From positions 105,584,501 to 105,648,500 of the forward strand of contig CM071598.1 of assembly GCA_036435485.1 (NCBI GenBank): DNA of 64,000 nt, written 5' to 3'. The stretch comes from Saposhnikovia divaricata (taxonomy: Eukaryota > Streptophyta > Magnoliopsida > Apiales > Apiaceae). The notes beneath the pieces were generated by a model. That model ran no database searches and was not told the DNA's origin. It worked only from the letters and a program-made list of their open reading frames with translations. This document shows, in pieces, positions 43,087 to 53,588 of the stretch; the stretch's first letter is position 1; every line of letters begins with the position of its first letter. The translations under genes were made by a program, and so were the position numbers.

Positions 43087-45890
43087 CGACCGATAAATTT
43101 TATTAATTAATTAATGTAAATATATTATTTTAATTTTTATTTAAAAAAAAAAATAATTTTATTGGAATATTAATTAACTTAAGTATAAAATTACTTATCC
43201 GTGAATTCATACCAATTGAATTAATATTAATATTATGAACCGATCATCAAAATAAATACAACCCCCATTGAAAAGTTCAAAATCCCACTTTATTGTTTTT
43301 TTTTAAATTTAGCTTTCATTTTTATTTCTCTCTTTGTTAGAGAATATTTCTACGTACCATGTTAACAATTTTTTCACCCATATTCTAAAAATTTGGTATA
43401 TTTATTCAATATCGAATCCTTAAAATATTTATTATATTAATTCATTGAAAATATTTATATGGTCGTGGTTAATTTTTCGATTACATATTAAAAATATATC
43501 GAAACTTAATCCTTACGACTCCAATAAATCATTAGACTATCAAAAAAAGGTTGCATGTTTCAGCGATATGAGAAAGAATATCTATTGTGCATGATACATG
43601 AAACGAACGTAATTATAACAATAGAATTTTTCATCTAATCTAGTTATGCTATGTGATCGTCCAATATCATTTTTACAAATTATATGTCCTTTTATTAATG
43701 AATTGATTTACTATTGAAAAATAAATATTATCAACTAACCAAATAAATTCAATATATCGTGCTCTTAAAGTAACGTATGACTGTTAGATTTTATGGTTAT
43801 TGCCATTAGCTTGTTTGTAAAAACAACTTAAAATGTGCATTTTCAGTTTGAAAGTTTGAATTTTAGTTTTTTATTCTTTTCTAGTAAAACATGGAATAAT
43901 AAATTTTAGTTTTCTTTTACTCTTAAAATAAGACATCTGAAAATGAGTATCACCTACCTTTTTTTAATTTGACTAACTTGTGAAAATAAGCCATTGTCCA
44001 TAAACTGAAATCAAGTGTGTAATATATAAACACATAATCACATTGTTATATATGTGTCATTGTAATTTAGATATTGGGTTAAATAACATGAAATTCATTT
44101 TTCTTTAACAGTGAGTATATTTTTTCGACATATATAAGAAGAAATTGCGTATGTAGACCTGAAAAATCATTTTGTACATTCATGTCCTGTACTCTAGGGT
44201 CTTGAACGAAAATAACATGATATTAAATTGTGTACTTAAAATTAGAACAAAAAATAACACTAAACTACACGAATTTTTTCGTGTACACGAAATGAAATGA
44301 AATATGCGAATAGAAAAAAATATGACAATTACATGAAATATTACTATGTATCCAAGTTACGTAAATATATAATTATATGTCTTAGAACAACATTGAGATG
44401 TTACAAAACAAAACTAAGGGTAGTATGCATGGTGTAAAGTCTCCCAAACAAAATGAAACTCTCTTTTTTATTTTTTTTCTTATCTCGTTAACAAATATCT
44501 CTCTTTGTGTGGAATCTTTCTACCAAGTTATTGAGTTTTCTTACCCAAATTTTATGCTTTGTTGAAATTAAAAAAGAAATTATAATCAACCAATCAAGCA
44601 AATTCAATATATGCTCTTAGGTTAAGATATGGGAATTGATACTATTACTTTATTCAAGAATACAAAATTCAAAAAGGCACCCTTTTATTAAAAACAATAT
44701 ATAATTTTAAGTGTAACAACCTTTTTGTTTATCAATATTAATAATTTTTTATAACAAAGACCGTAGCTGCTCTCTCTCTCTCTCTCCACCTTTCCCAAAA
44801 AATGCTAAACTAAAGTTAAGGAGCTGATATCAGTTTTTTTGAGTTTTTTTAGATTTTTTTTTCTTGATTTTTCTTTTTTTTTTTCAATAAATATATCATT
44901 GAGATTCAAGTACCCCGTTACCAATATATTAGATTTTGTACTATCTCCTTGTGAATGATAAGCCTCATTTTCTTTTCCTTTATTTTACTTTGGCTTTCAA
45001 TAAATATCTCTCTTTATTTAGAGCCTAATATCCTGTTCGTGAATTTTGTCTACCCATATATTAGATTTTGTTATATTAGTTCATTGATTTGGATAGTATA
45101 GAATCACAGTTCTGGTCGGTTGTTTGAATACGTTCTGTCAAATCAGATATACATATTCCTCATGTTTATAACAAATTGTTAGATTATCTCACCGAAAAGG
45201 CTGTATAATTTAATGATATAAGCGAGGGATGTACCATAATTGAAGATCTGTTCAATGATCGGATAAAGGAAATTAGTGATCTATTTTACTGTGTTTGTTC
45301 AATTTAAATTATTTTTGTAGATGTTGTATGCCCTTTTATTGATGATTTTTGCAAGATTATTTATTTTTGTGGGCGACATATTTCCTTTTATTGATGAATT
45401 AATTATCTATAAATAAATAGTGATTTATAAGAAAATTTGTGCTAAATTGACCAATTTATTACGAAAATATTCACTAACAATATTTTCATTGACTCTATAA
45501 TATTTTTTATTTTTTGATTGATAATTTATACACCAAATAATGTATAGTACTATTTAAGAGTATATTTAATGTTTTGAATAATTTAAATATATTGTCAGGT
45601 CAAATTTTTTCCATTAATTATTTCATAGTTAAAAAATTTCGTAATTAAAATGTTAAAGATGATTGGTTTAAAATTCATTCTAATATTTTAATTGGTTGAT
45701 CCTAGCTTTTTTTATGACAGAACTATTTAATACTTTACTTAACTTAAATTTTGAATGTGTATTTAGAATAGTGTGGTAAATAGTTTTATATTGTTACCAA
45801 TTTTTAATTCATGATTTGATTGTACCTTTTGATTTTGAATTGAGAGTTTGTGATATCAAAATATCTATTATAGATATAATAGATTCATGT
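43087..45890. other. AT-rich repeat field, no gene
   Basis: No coding signal is seen. A diverged repeat of about 90-120 bp recurs near 43325-43450, 44485-44570 and 44995-45090. It pairs TCTCTCTTT with a later TTTT-c-TACCCATAT block. Near 44262-44310 a cacgaattttttcgtgtacacg string resembles the MITE subterminal motif. A CT run lies at 44771-44788. I cannot assign the repeat to a family. Confidence 0.5.
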
Positions 45891-45899
45891 ATTAATGTA

Positions 45900-46184
45900 G
45901 GCTTAATGGCCTTTTAGCCCTCAAAGTTTCCTACGAAATACCTACCAGCCCTCAAAGTTTCAAAACGTACATTTTAACCCCTGAAGTATCCATAAAGGTC
46001 CTATTAGCCCTTATATCGGTACAAAAATTGTAACGGTACATATCGGATGGGCAAAATAGACATTACATGTGTCCGTTACAATTTTTTTAAAATTTGTTCC
46101 GGTATAAGGGTTAATAGGACCTTTCCGGATACTTCAGGGGCTAAAATGTACACCGTATTAAACTTGAGGGTTTGATGGGTACAA
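45900..46184 (+). repeat. Outer MULE left terminus
   Basis: It is inverted relative to 49655-49942. Internally it folds back: a block from about 45967 to 46040 (cccctgaagtatcc, ggtcctattagccctta, cggtacaaaaattgtaacgg) is mirrored at about 46070-46155. It can therefore form a hairpin on its own in addition to pairing with the other end. Confidence 0.9.
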
Positions 46185-46292
46185 ATGGTCATTACTATAT
46201 CTGCTAGTTTAACTCAGCCACCACTATCTCCATACCCCTTGAGTAAGACTTACATACACTCTTCTCTCTTTGCTTACCACTACCAAAATAAA

Positions 46293-46460
46293 TACAGTAA
46301 AACCTCGCTAAATTAATAATCGATAAATTAATAATCTCTTTAAGTTATTAATTTCTTCCGGTCCCAACTTGGACCAGTTCAAAAAATGATCAATTTCGAT
46401 AAGATAATAAGATAATAATTTTTTGAAAAATCCTATATAAATATTTGGTCCCAATAATAT
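46293..46460 (+). mobile_element. Emigrant/pogo-like terminal fragment
   Basis: TACAGTAAAACCTCGCTAAA followed by repeated ATTAATAATC-type blocks and TTGGACC matches the known terminus of Emigrant-type pogo elements (CAGTAAAACCTCTATAAATT). The opposite terminus is not found, so this is a partial copy. Its inner extent is approximate. Confidence 0.5.
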
Positions 46461-47528
46461 TATAAATTAATAATTCCTTTATAATCATAGAAATATATGT
46501 CTTATACTTTTGTAAAATATGATTCTAGAGTTCTTAAAATTTAAATCTACATGAAACTCGTCCTTATCCTTCTTTGTTGCATCCTAAAGTTCGAATGTGA
46601 TGGTTTCGTAAAGCATCACAAAGTTATTTATCGATATTTTTGATGTCTTGATTTCTTTTTTACGTCCAACAGCTCCAAAAATGTTGTAATGACTTTGATA
46701 TCATATAAATATACATGAATCTTTACTTTAAATCTCGCTAATACCCAATGAATTTGTTAACTTTCGTACATTAAATTAACTAAATCAAGTATAAACATAA
46801 ATTGTTCAATTGATTCTTTTTAAATTTATTTAATTAAAAGTTAATTAAATTGGGTATTAGGCCTCCATGGAGGCTGTGAAAATTAAATTGAAAATGATGT
46901 AGTAGAAACTGAAAAAAATTTGGAGTATACATGCTTGGTGCATATTAGGATAATTTCCATGTAATCAGTTTGAATACCTTGTAAATTGCACTGTCGTGGC
47001 TAGATAAATTAATTTTTTGCACTTTGATGGCCAATATTGCAAATCTTGCACTATGATGACTCCAAATTATTTTTTTAACCACTTAAATGACTGCCGTTAT
47101 TTTGGCCTTAGCGGAGTTAGTTTGCCAAGGGTATTATAGTCTTTTTCTTATCCTAATCTACCTAACCACCCTCGCATAAAATCCCTCACTTTATCTCTCT
47201 CGCACTTCTCTACCCCTCCCCTTTGTTCGACCGACCACTCCCCACCACAACCGCTTGTCACTGGCGAAGCCTTGTTGTGATGGCTTGGAGTTCAAACGAA
47301 CAAAAAAAAACACAAAAACGAAGTCCTCGTCGCCTCCTCTTCAATCCCAGCAGCAAAAGTCAACTTTTGAGTTTTGATCATAACTCAGAAAACGAAGGTG
47401 GGTTGGAAATTTAGTGAGATAGGGAGGCTGGTAGTGGTGTGGGTGTTGGAGAAGAACAGAGGAGAAACGGCGGTGCAGATGAATGAAGAGTAGGGGCTGA
47501 TGGGTTAAACGGAGGTGGCCAGAAAGAT

Positions 47529-47815
47529 GTGATTTATAAGCCCTTTTTGTCGTTACTGCCCAACCCATTTGGCCCATGTAATCTTTTAGATCCACAAACA
47601 CCTCTGATTCTTGTGAATTATAAGAATGGTTTGTGTTTGGCAATTGGGGTTGGTCAAGATTGAGAGAATTTGAAATCTTTAGCTTTGGAAGCTGCTAATG
47701 CTTCATATGCTCCTTATAGCGATTGCCCCTCTAGTGTGGCATTGATGGATGTGAATGGGAAATTTTGTAAGGGTTGTTCTATGGAATCAGCTGCTTATAA
47801 TCCGAGTTTTGGAAT
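47529..47815 (+). pseudogene. Captured cytidine deaminase C-terminal fragment
   Basis: One plus frame reads VIYKPFLSLLPNPFGPCNLL, then a stop (TGA near 47663), then SLALEAANASYAPYSDCP, SSVALMDVNGKFCKG and SMESAAYNPS. This matches the C-terminal pseudo-catalytic half of plant homodimeric cytidine deaminase, where 'L-L-P-x-x-F-G-P-x-D-L-L' and 'A-A-N-x-S-x-A-P-Y-S-x-C-P-S-G-V-A-L' are family boxes. The zinc-binding catalytic half is absent. No intron is visible within the piece. It is cut by a 28-bp tandem duplication at 47783-47838. It is cargo, not a working gene. Confidence 0.8.
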
Positions 47816-47838
47816 CAGCTGCTTATAATCCGAGTTTT
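47783..47838. repeat. Perfect 28-bp tandem duplication
   Basis: GGAATCAGCTGCTTATAATC with its next eight bases is repeated exactly, back to back. It lies at the broken end of the cytidine deaminase fragment. Confidence 0.95.
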
Positions 47839-48841
47839 GTTCTATGTGGCATTTTTGTTCATCAGTGAATAAATGTGTTTAAAGGGGTAGACTTGATTGA
47901 GGTATATTTAGTTGTAATACATCTATTGTTGAAATGTTGTTCGGAATTATGGGTAAGATGATATGAATTGAAATATGTAATGATTGATTCAATCAATGAA
48001 TGAATTGTTATCCCTTCTTTTGTCTTTGTATGACTCCAGCAGTATATGATCCTAAGATCGTAATTTAGGATTTCTGGTCGTGTTTGAGTTTTTAAATGTG
48101 TTAGCTTTGTTGTGTTAGGACAAAATTAGATGTGTTTTTGGTTCTTGGTCGTCTCAGACATTGTCGAAAAAATGATTGAATGCATCACTGAGCATGCCAA
48201 GCCAATCGAACTGGTGTACATTTTATTACTATATGCCTCAACCTCAAGGAGGTACTGTGGATGTATTTAAGTTTGTTCAATTGATCATTGCCAAACATTG
48301 TTATTCGTTTTAGGAATTGAGAATTATTACACATGTGCATGGTAAGCGAATACAAGCTGCACTGCAGATATATTAGTTCTGTTTTACAGGTTGTGAGGGT
48401 GTTTATTCAAGTCATTACCTATTTGGTTACTTGTCATGTTGTTATATTTAAACTCGCATTTAGATATTTAATTATAGCTCTGTTAGTACTCAGTTAGTAT
48501 TTATTTAAGGACTATAATACCCCTGACATTTTAACTCCGTTAAGGCCAAAGTTGACGGAAGTCATTTAAGTGGCTAAAAAAACAATTTCGAGCCATCATA
48601 GTGCAAGATTTGCAACATTGGCCGTCAAAGTGCCAAAAATTAATTTATCTGGCCACTATAGTGCAATTTACTCTTTAATAAATTAAGGTCCAACTATTTT
48701 TCATTTTAGCATTGTCTTATCTTTATAGATCTTTAAAACTATCTTGGTAGTTACAACTTTGAATACCTTGAAAATTTACTATTGACTGTTATGGCCAATG
48801 CATGTTGATGGTGCTGAGCTTGAATTTAATGCATAATCTAC

Positions 48842-48850
48842 TATATATAC
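48842..48850 (+). promoter_or_regulatory. Putative TATA box of the RNase H-like cargo gene
   Basis: TATATATAC lies about 80-90 bp before the ATG at 48932, with a T/C-rich leader between. The arrangement is what one expects of a short plant 5' UTR. Confidence 0.45.
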
Positions 48851-48931
48851 ACCACCATTAGATGCTAGTTTCTTCACAAATCAATCTTATTCTTTAGTAA
48901 TTTTAGTCTAAATATTCTTCTTCTTTTGATC

Positions 48932-49418
48932 ATGGCCGGGTGGAGCAAGCCTTCTTCATCAAATGTCTTCAAGGTGAACTGCAAGGGGCTGCTGAATGGT
49001 TCTGTTGCGTGTGTCATGAGAAACCATAGAGGGTGATGGGTTAAGGGGAATGCTGGAATGATGGGGATGATGGGTGTGCCAGTGGCTGCCGAGTTATATA
49101 TGGTCCATATTCTATGGGCTCAAAATGGCTTGGGAGAAAGGGGATGTGAAGTCTGTTTTCATTGAAAGTGACTGTGAGGAGGCTGTGCGTGAGGTCAACA
49201 ATCCAGACCCTGGTTTTTGGTTGGCTAATCTGGTTGTCATGATCAATAACATCATGAATGATGATTGGGTGTCTTGTATGGTGGTTCATGTGCCCAATAC
49301 CAGCAATGCAGCATCAACAGCTTTGGCGGAACACTACCTCAATGGTGATGGTGGACTGGTGGACCTTCATGTGGTCCCTGCTTTCCTCCAGCCCATCCTT
49401 GCTACAGATGGGATGTGA
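48932..49418 (+). pseudogene. RNase H-like (RVT_3) cargo gene, broken
   Basis: From ATG 48932 the frame reads SSNVFKVNCKGLLNGS, then CVMRNHRG, then a TGA at 49034-49036. After VAAELYMV a +1 shift near 49098-49107 leads to GLKMAWEKGDVKSVFIESDC, NIMNDDWVSCMVVHVPNTSN and ASTALAEHYL. This is the plant RNase H fold found at the end of LINE ORF2 and as stand-alone genes. The Glu and second Asp positions (AEL, ESD) remain. The first Asp of the 'N-V-D-G' box is replaced (N-C-K-G), so catalysis is unlikely. It has a TATA box upstream and a T-rich 3' region. It sits between the nested element and the right MULE terminus. Confidence 0.75.
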
Positions 49419-49654
49419 TCACACTAGTTGAACTAGAGTTTTATCTATTTATAACTATCTTTATCTATGTTTATCTATGTTTCTATCTATGTCTCTCTTG
49501 ATTGTATATTTTCAAGCTTGTTCGGATGATGTAATCCAGTTTGTATTGGTTTAATATAACCCAGTTTGTGTTTCTTGTTATGACTTATGATCAATTGTGT
49601 TTAACCATAATAACATAATTCATCATGCAATTGTAGATGATTTCACTTATGTGT

Positions 49655-49942
49655 TGTACCCATCAAACCCTCAAGTTTAATACATTGTACCTTTTAGCCC
49701 CTGAAGTATCCGGAAAGGTCCTATTAACCCTTATACCGGTACAAATTTAAAAAAAAAAAATTATAACGGACATATGTAATGTCTATTTTGCCCATCCGAT
49801 ATGTACCGTTACAATTTTTGTACCGGTATAAGGGCTAATAGGACCTTTAAGGATACTTCAGGGGTTAAAAGGTACGTTTTGAAACTTTGAGGGCTGGTAG
49901 GTATTTCGTAGGAAACTTTGAGGGCTAAAAGGTCACTAAGCC
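49655..49942 (-). repeat. Outer MULE right terminus
   Basis: This is the reverse complement of the left terminus with few differences. It keeps the same internal fold-back, with a poly-A run at about 49749-49760 in the loop side. Confidence 0.9.
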
Positions 49943-49951
49943 ATTAATATA

Positions 49952-51464
49952 TTATTTTTTAAATTAAATATTTTTTGTGTTTAGAATAAAATTGTTATGT
50001 AATCACTGAATAACATTGACAATCCAACACTGTAAAAGACATTTATCTGTAGGCACGCCTAATAATGTAAACAAAACAGTGTAATGTGTTAAGGATTGAT
50101 GCTCACAATTTAGTAAGTCGCAGAATTATAGGAGTTTGCTTCTGAATATTCTAATGGGAAGTACCTCTAGGAGAATCTAAACTAGGGATAATGATAACCT
50201 AAATCGTTTTTTTTTGTCAGAAACGTTTTTCTGTTGAATTTATTGGATAATTAAAACACGAAACATACAATACATATATATAATCGAAATAAAAAGATAA
50301 TCTATCCAAGTATAGTATGTCATGTAATAAAAATATATAAAGTAGTACCTTAACCGAAATTGATATGATTTAGCCATGAGGAGAATTGATGCATACACTA
50401 AGTTTATCAAAGTTGGCTATGTCTGATGGGAAATAGGGAATAAGCGGCTTAGATTTTCTGTAATGTTTAAATTGATATAATAATTACATTTTTTTAGTTT
50501 GCAAGAATTTTATTTTATATAACCTGTTTATTAGTTAATCGTTAAAATATAAATTAGTAGTTATTATGTTTAGTTAATTGATATGAAAAAATAAAAATTA
50601 ATTGTTATTTAGTGTAACTTGATTTGAGTTTAATCTTGGCTGAAACGTAGAATCTAATTCCAATAGAGAAACATGTTACATTAAGTTTAATTGGTCTAAA
50701 ATTTAATAAATTCTGATTGATGTTAAAATAATTCACAATCTTGTGATTGGTTAACTAATACATGGTAGATTCAGGTATCCTTTATTATAATAAAGGATGT
50801 TAAAAAACAATTCATAACTAAAATATATATAAACATATGTAATATACTGTTATGTGGATTTATAGAAAATAATGTTTAAGGTTATTAGAAATTTTTTAAA
50901 ATTAAAAATCATGTGATATGCGAAGTTCTTAAATCAATATATTTTTATATTTAAATTTAATTTAACCGCTATTAGTAAATTAGAATAAGCATGGTAAATA
51001 ATAAAATTTTTGTATATGATTGATTGATTTAAAGATTAGAAGTAAATTCTGATTGCCTTTAAAATAATTTTAATTTTTTGATTGGTAATTTATTCACTAA
51101 CCAATAATAACACTCTTGTAGCGTATATTTAATAATTAAAGTAATTAAAATATATGTAGTGTTCGTTTATGTGAATTTATTAATCATTTTATTTACAAAT
51201 TTTGAATAAATATATTTTTTAGCCTTTCAAAAAAGCGAGTCTTTGAAGATATGGATTTTATCCAAGCTATTTAAAATTTTATTAAAATCTGATTTTGTAG
51301 TGTTGGCTTATATGCATTTATTAATTAATTTTATTAACAAATTTTGAATAAATATATTTTTGAGCTTATAAAAATAATAAAAATATTGAAGGCGTGGATT
51401 TTATCCAAGTTATTTAAAATATTATTTCAAATCCGATTTTTTTTTAGATTTTTAGTTAAGTTAG
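49952..51464. other. AT-rich spacer with degenerate tandem units, no gene
   Basis: No gene is seen. A unit of about 140 bp occurs twice, at about 51157-51285 and 51296-51440 (tttatttacaaattttgaat or attaacaaattttgaat, then 'ggattttatccaag' and 'tatttaaaat'). A segment near 50700-50800 resembles 51745-51830 in diverged form. The exact duplication starts at 51465. Confidence 0.6.
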
Positions 51465-52637
51465 ATTATAATTATTTAAAATCGATTATAATTATACAAT
51501 ATATATTATAAAAATCAATTTATAATGTTTGATAATATGATTGTGATTGACTTTATATTAAAAGAGTGGTTGATTAATGAATGGTTATTTATGAAATTTA
51601 ATTTAAAATATATAATAGTATGTCACGATTGATTTTAAATTAAAATTGTGATTTTCTAATAAATATTTTTTATTTAAAAAATATGTATTTTATGGATATG
51701 TTTAATATAACATGATTGATCTAAAATTTAGGAGTTACCTCTGATTGATTCTAAATTAATTCATAATTTTCTGATTGGTTAACTACACATTGGTAGACTC
51801 GGGTATTATAATAAAGGATACGTTATTTTTGAAGAAAAGAGAATTAATTTTAGAATGAGTTGATATTAATTATGATTGATTAGTGCATTCGGATTCATAG
51901 GGCTTTTGCAATATTTGATGCTTCTTTAATAATTAGGTGAATTAAAACTCATTTCAAATTTATTTGTCTATTTCGTCTAATTTAATTGTTAGAGTTTTAA
52001 AAATTTCATAATCTTTATGAATCGATGTATGATTGCAACAACTAACACTGTGCGTGTGCGTGTGCGCCAGCAGTTATAATTATTTCACACATTAGGAAAT
52101 ATCCTAAGAAACCTTCCACGTTTGATATTAATTGGCTTTTTAAAAAGGATGAGTTAGGATAGCAAAGGAGTTTAGAGATATTTGATTTGCACTTTTAATG
52201 CAATAAATGTCATTTAATTTTTTTCTCTTTTCATCATATAATTATTTGACTTCAAACTAATGGAATAACATAATATACATTTCGAACATGTAATAATTTT
52301 CAAGAGAGTGTTGTGGACATTCAAACCATGTATCGATGGATTTTTTTCATTGACAAATCATTTAGATAGACGATACTCATCTTTATAAACATTACTGTGG
52401 TTTTATGAGTGCAACAGTAGTAGATGGATTCAGTCACATCTTGTTATTAGCTTTTGCAATAGTTGAATATTAGAATTTATCAAGCTGTGATAGGTTCGTA
52501 GATAGACTGAGGAGATTTTTGTTTCAATAAAGGCATGGTATATACATCATATATAATTATACATGTCAGGATTATGACAGCCATTCAAAATCCAGGATGG
52601 TGTGAGCCACATGACCACCATCGATCTTGTTACTTCT

Positions 52638-53165
52638 TCAGTTATAAAGTTGTTTGGCAAGATCGTTGTATATGTCCAACACAGGGTCTTTCAGAGTTAC
52701 TTCATTCTGCAAATGGACCAATTTGTTGTCTGGACTCAGATTATAGGGCCACAAGCTATGGAATCTTGGATTGTCCTGATCTTTAAAGGGGATAGCAATT
52801 ACAGCCTCAAAATTAACAATCGAATCAGTGGTGAAGGTAGGAGCAGGAACTGAAATTAGGGGAAAAGAAAAACAATTAGTGGTTTGTTTGTTGATAATAA
52901 TTGTTTATTAAATTTAGACTATTCAGTACCTGAGCCATCTGGCCTTTGCTCGTGTTTAATATATAACCATTTTCCACCCATATAAAGACCCCCAGCCTAA
53001 AGCATAATTTTTTAAAATTAGTACTATACAAATGTGACTCGACAAAAAATAGATGTAAATAGTAGTAATTAGTAAATAATGTACCTTAATAGCAGCTTGA
53101 GCAGATGCTATATCTTTGAATGTCACTGATCCATAAGCAGTACCTGGACTATTTGGGAATTTTTT
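52638..53165 (-). CDS. Three-exon gene fragment with RRM-like end, copy 2
   Basis: This is the duplicate of the fragment at 1174-1701, with exons at 53085-53165, 52930-52996 and 52638-52849. All splice dinucleotides and the open frame are kept. I see one amino-acid change in the last exon: a TGT Cys codon in copy 1 reads TAT Tyr here, at the residue after Trp-Pro. Retention of frame and splice sites in both copies fits a recent duplication and gives little evidence about selection. The product is not recognised beyond the RRM-like segment. Confidence 0.5.
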
Positions 53166-53583
53166 CTACACACACAATATATACAAAAAATAAGAATAAT
53201 AAATCAAAATAACAAAAAATATATGTAACAATAATTTTTGTCAATATCGCGTGAAAATTGCAGCATAATTTGTCAATTTTCAAATTTTCAACAAATTCAC
53301 CAACAAAATGTTGAGTCGAGATATAACATGTGCTTATGGACATTGTTTCAGGTGGTTACTAAGGTTGGGCTAAAAGAAGGTAAAAACCACACCGTTCGAA
53401 TCCAAGAGTCCATGCGTACATGTGTATATACAAAAATTCATTAGATAATAGTTCCTATTTTTTGTCCTTGTGGAAACACATTTTTATTATTTTCATTCTT
53501 TGACCCTTTTTTGTGGATCCACAATGTGCTTTCCAGATATAATTTCTTTGTTTGCGGAAATTTTTACATATGTTCATCCAACT

Positions 53584-53588
53584 TAGTA
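53584..53588. repeat. Target-site duplication, element A copy 2, left
   Basis: TAGTA before TGTAACGCC, identical in context to 2120-2124. The right partner is outside the window. Confidence 0.85.

Larger units (their letters stand above)
46981..48671. mobile_element. Nested inverted-repeat element with captured cytidine deaminase piece
   Basis: Termini of about 165 bp (46981-47143 and 48508-48671) are inverted copies starting GTAAATTGCACT with 'aaattaattttt-gcactttga-ggccaat' inside. The ends resemble plant MULE or MULE-derived MITE termini. I cannot find a 9-bp duplication, so the superfamily is inferred. The 1.36-kb interior contains part of a cytidine deaminase gene and unidentified DNA. 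It lies inside the outer MULE. Confidence 0.75.
45900..49942. mobile_element. Outer MULE with compound inverted termini and gene cargo
   Basis: This 4,043-bp element has inverted termini of about 285 bp (45900-46184 and 49655-49942) that match closely by eye. It begins GGCTTAATGGCCTTTTAGCCC. The flanks attaatgta (45891-45899) and attaatata (49943-49951) agree at 8 of 9 positions, as expected of an aged 9-bp Mutator target duplication. Each terminus is itself a near-palindrome. Inside are an Emigrant-like fragment, a nested inverted-repeat element with a captured cytidine deaminase piece, and an RNase H-like gene with its own TATA. No transposase is visible, so it is non-autonomous (Pack-MULE type). 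Confidence 0.82.

Noticed and set aside
47341..47643. Minus-strand 100-codon frame in the nested element
   Set aside because: It overlaps the cytidine deaminase fragment on the other strand and shows no recognisable features.
46972..48680. A 9-bp target duplication for the nested inverted-repeat element
   Set aside because: gaatacctt and tctttaata do not match; the superfamily call rests on termini only.
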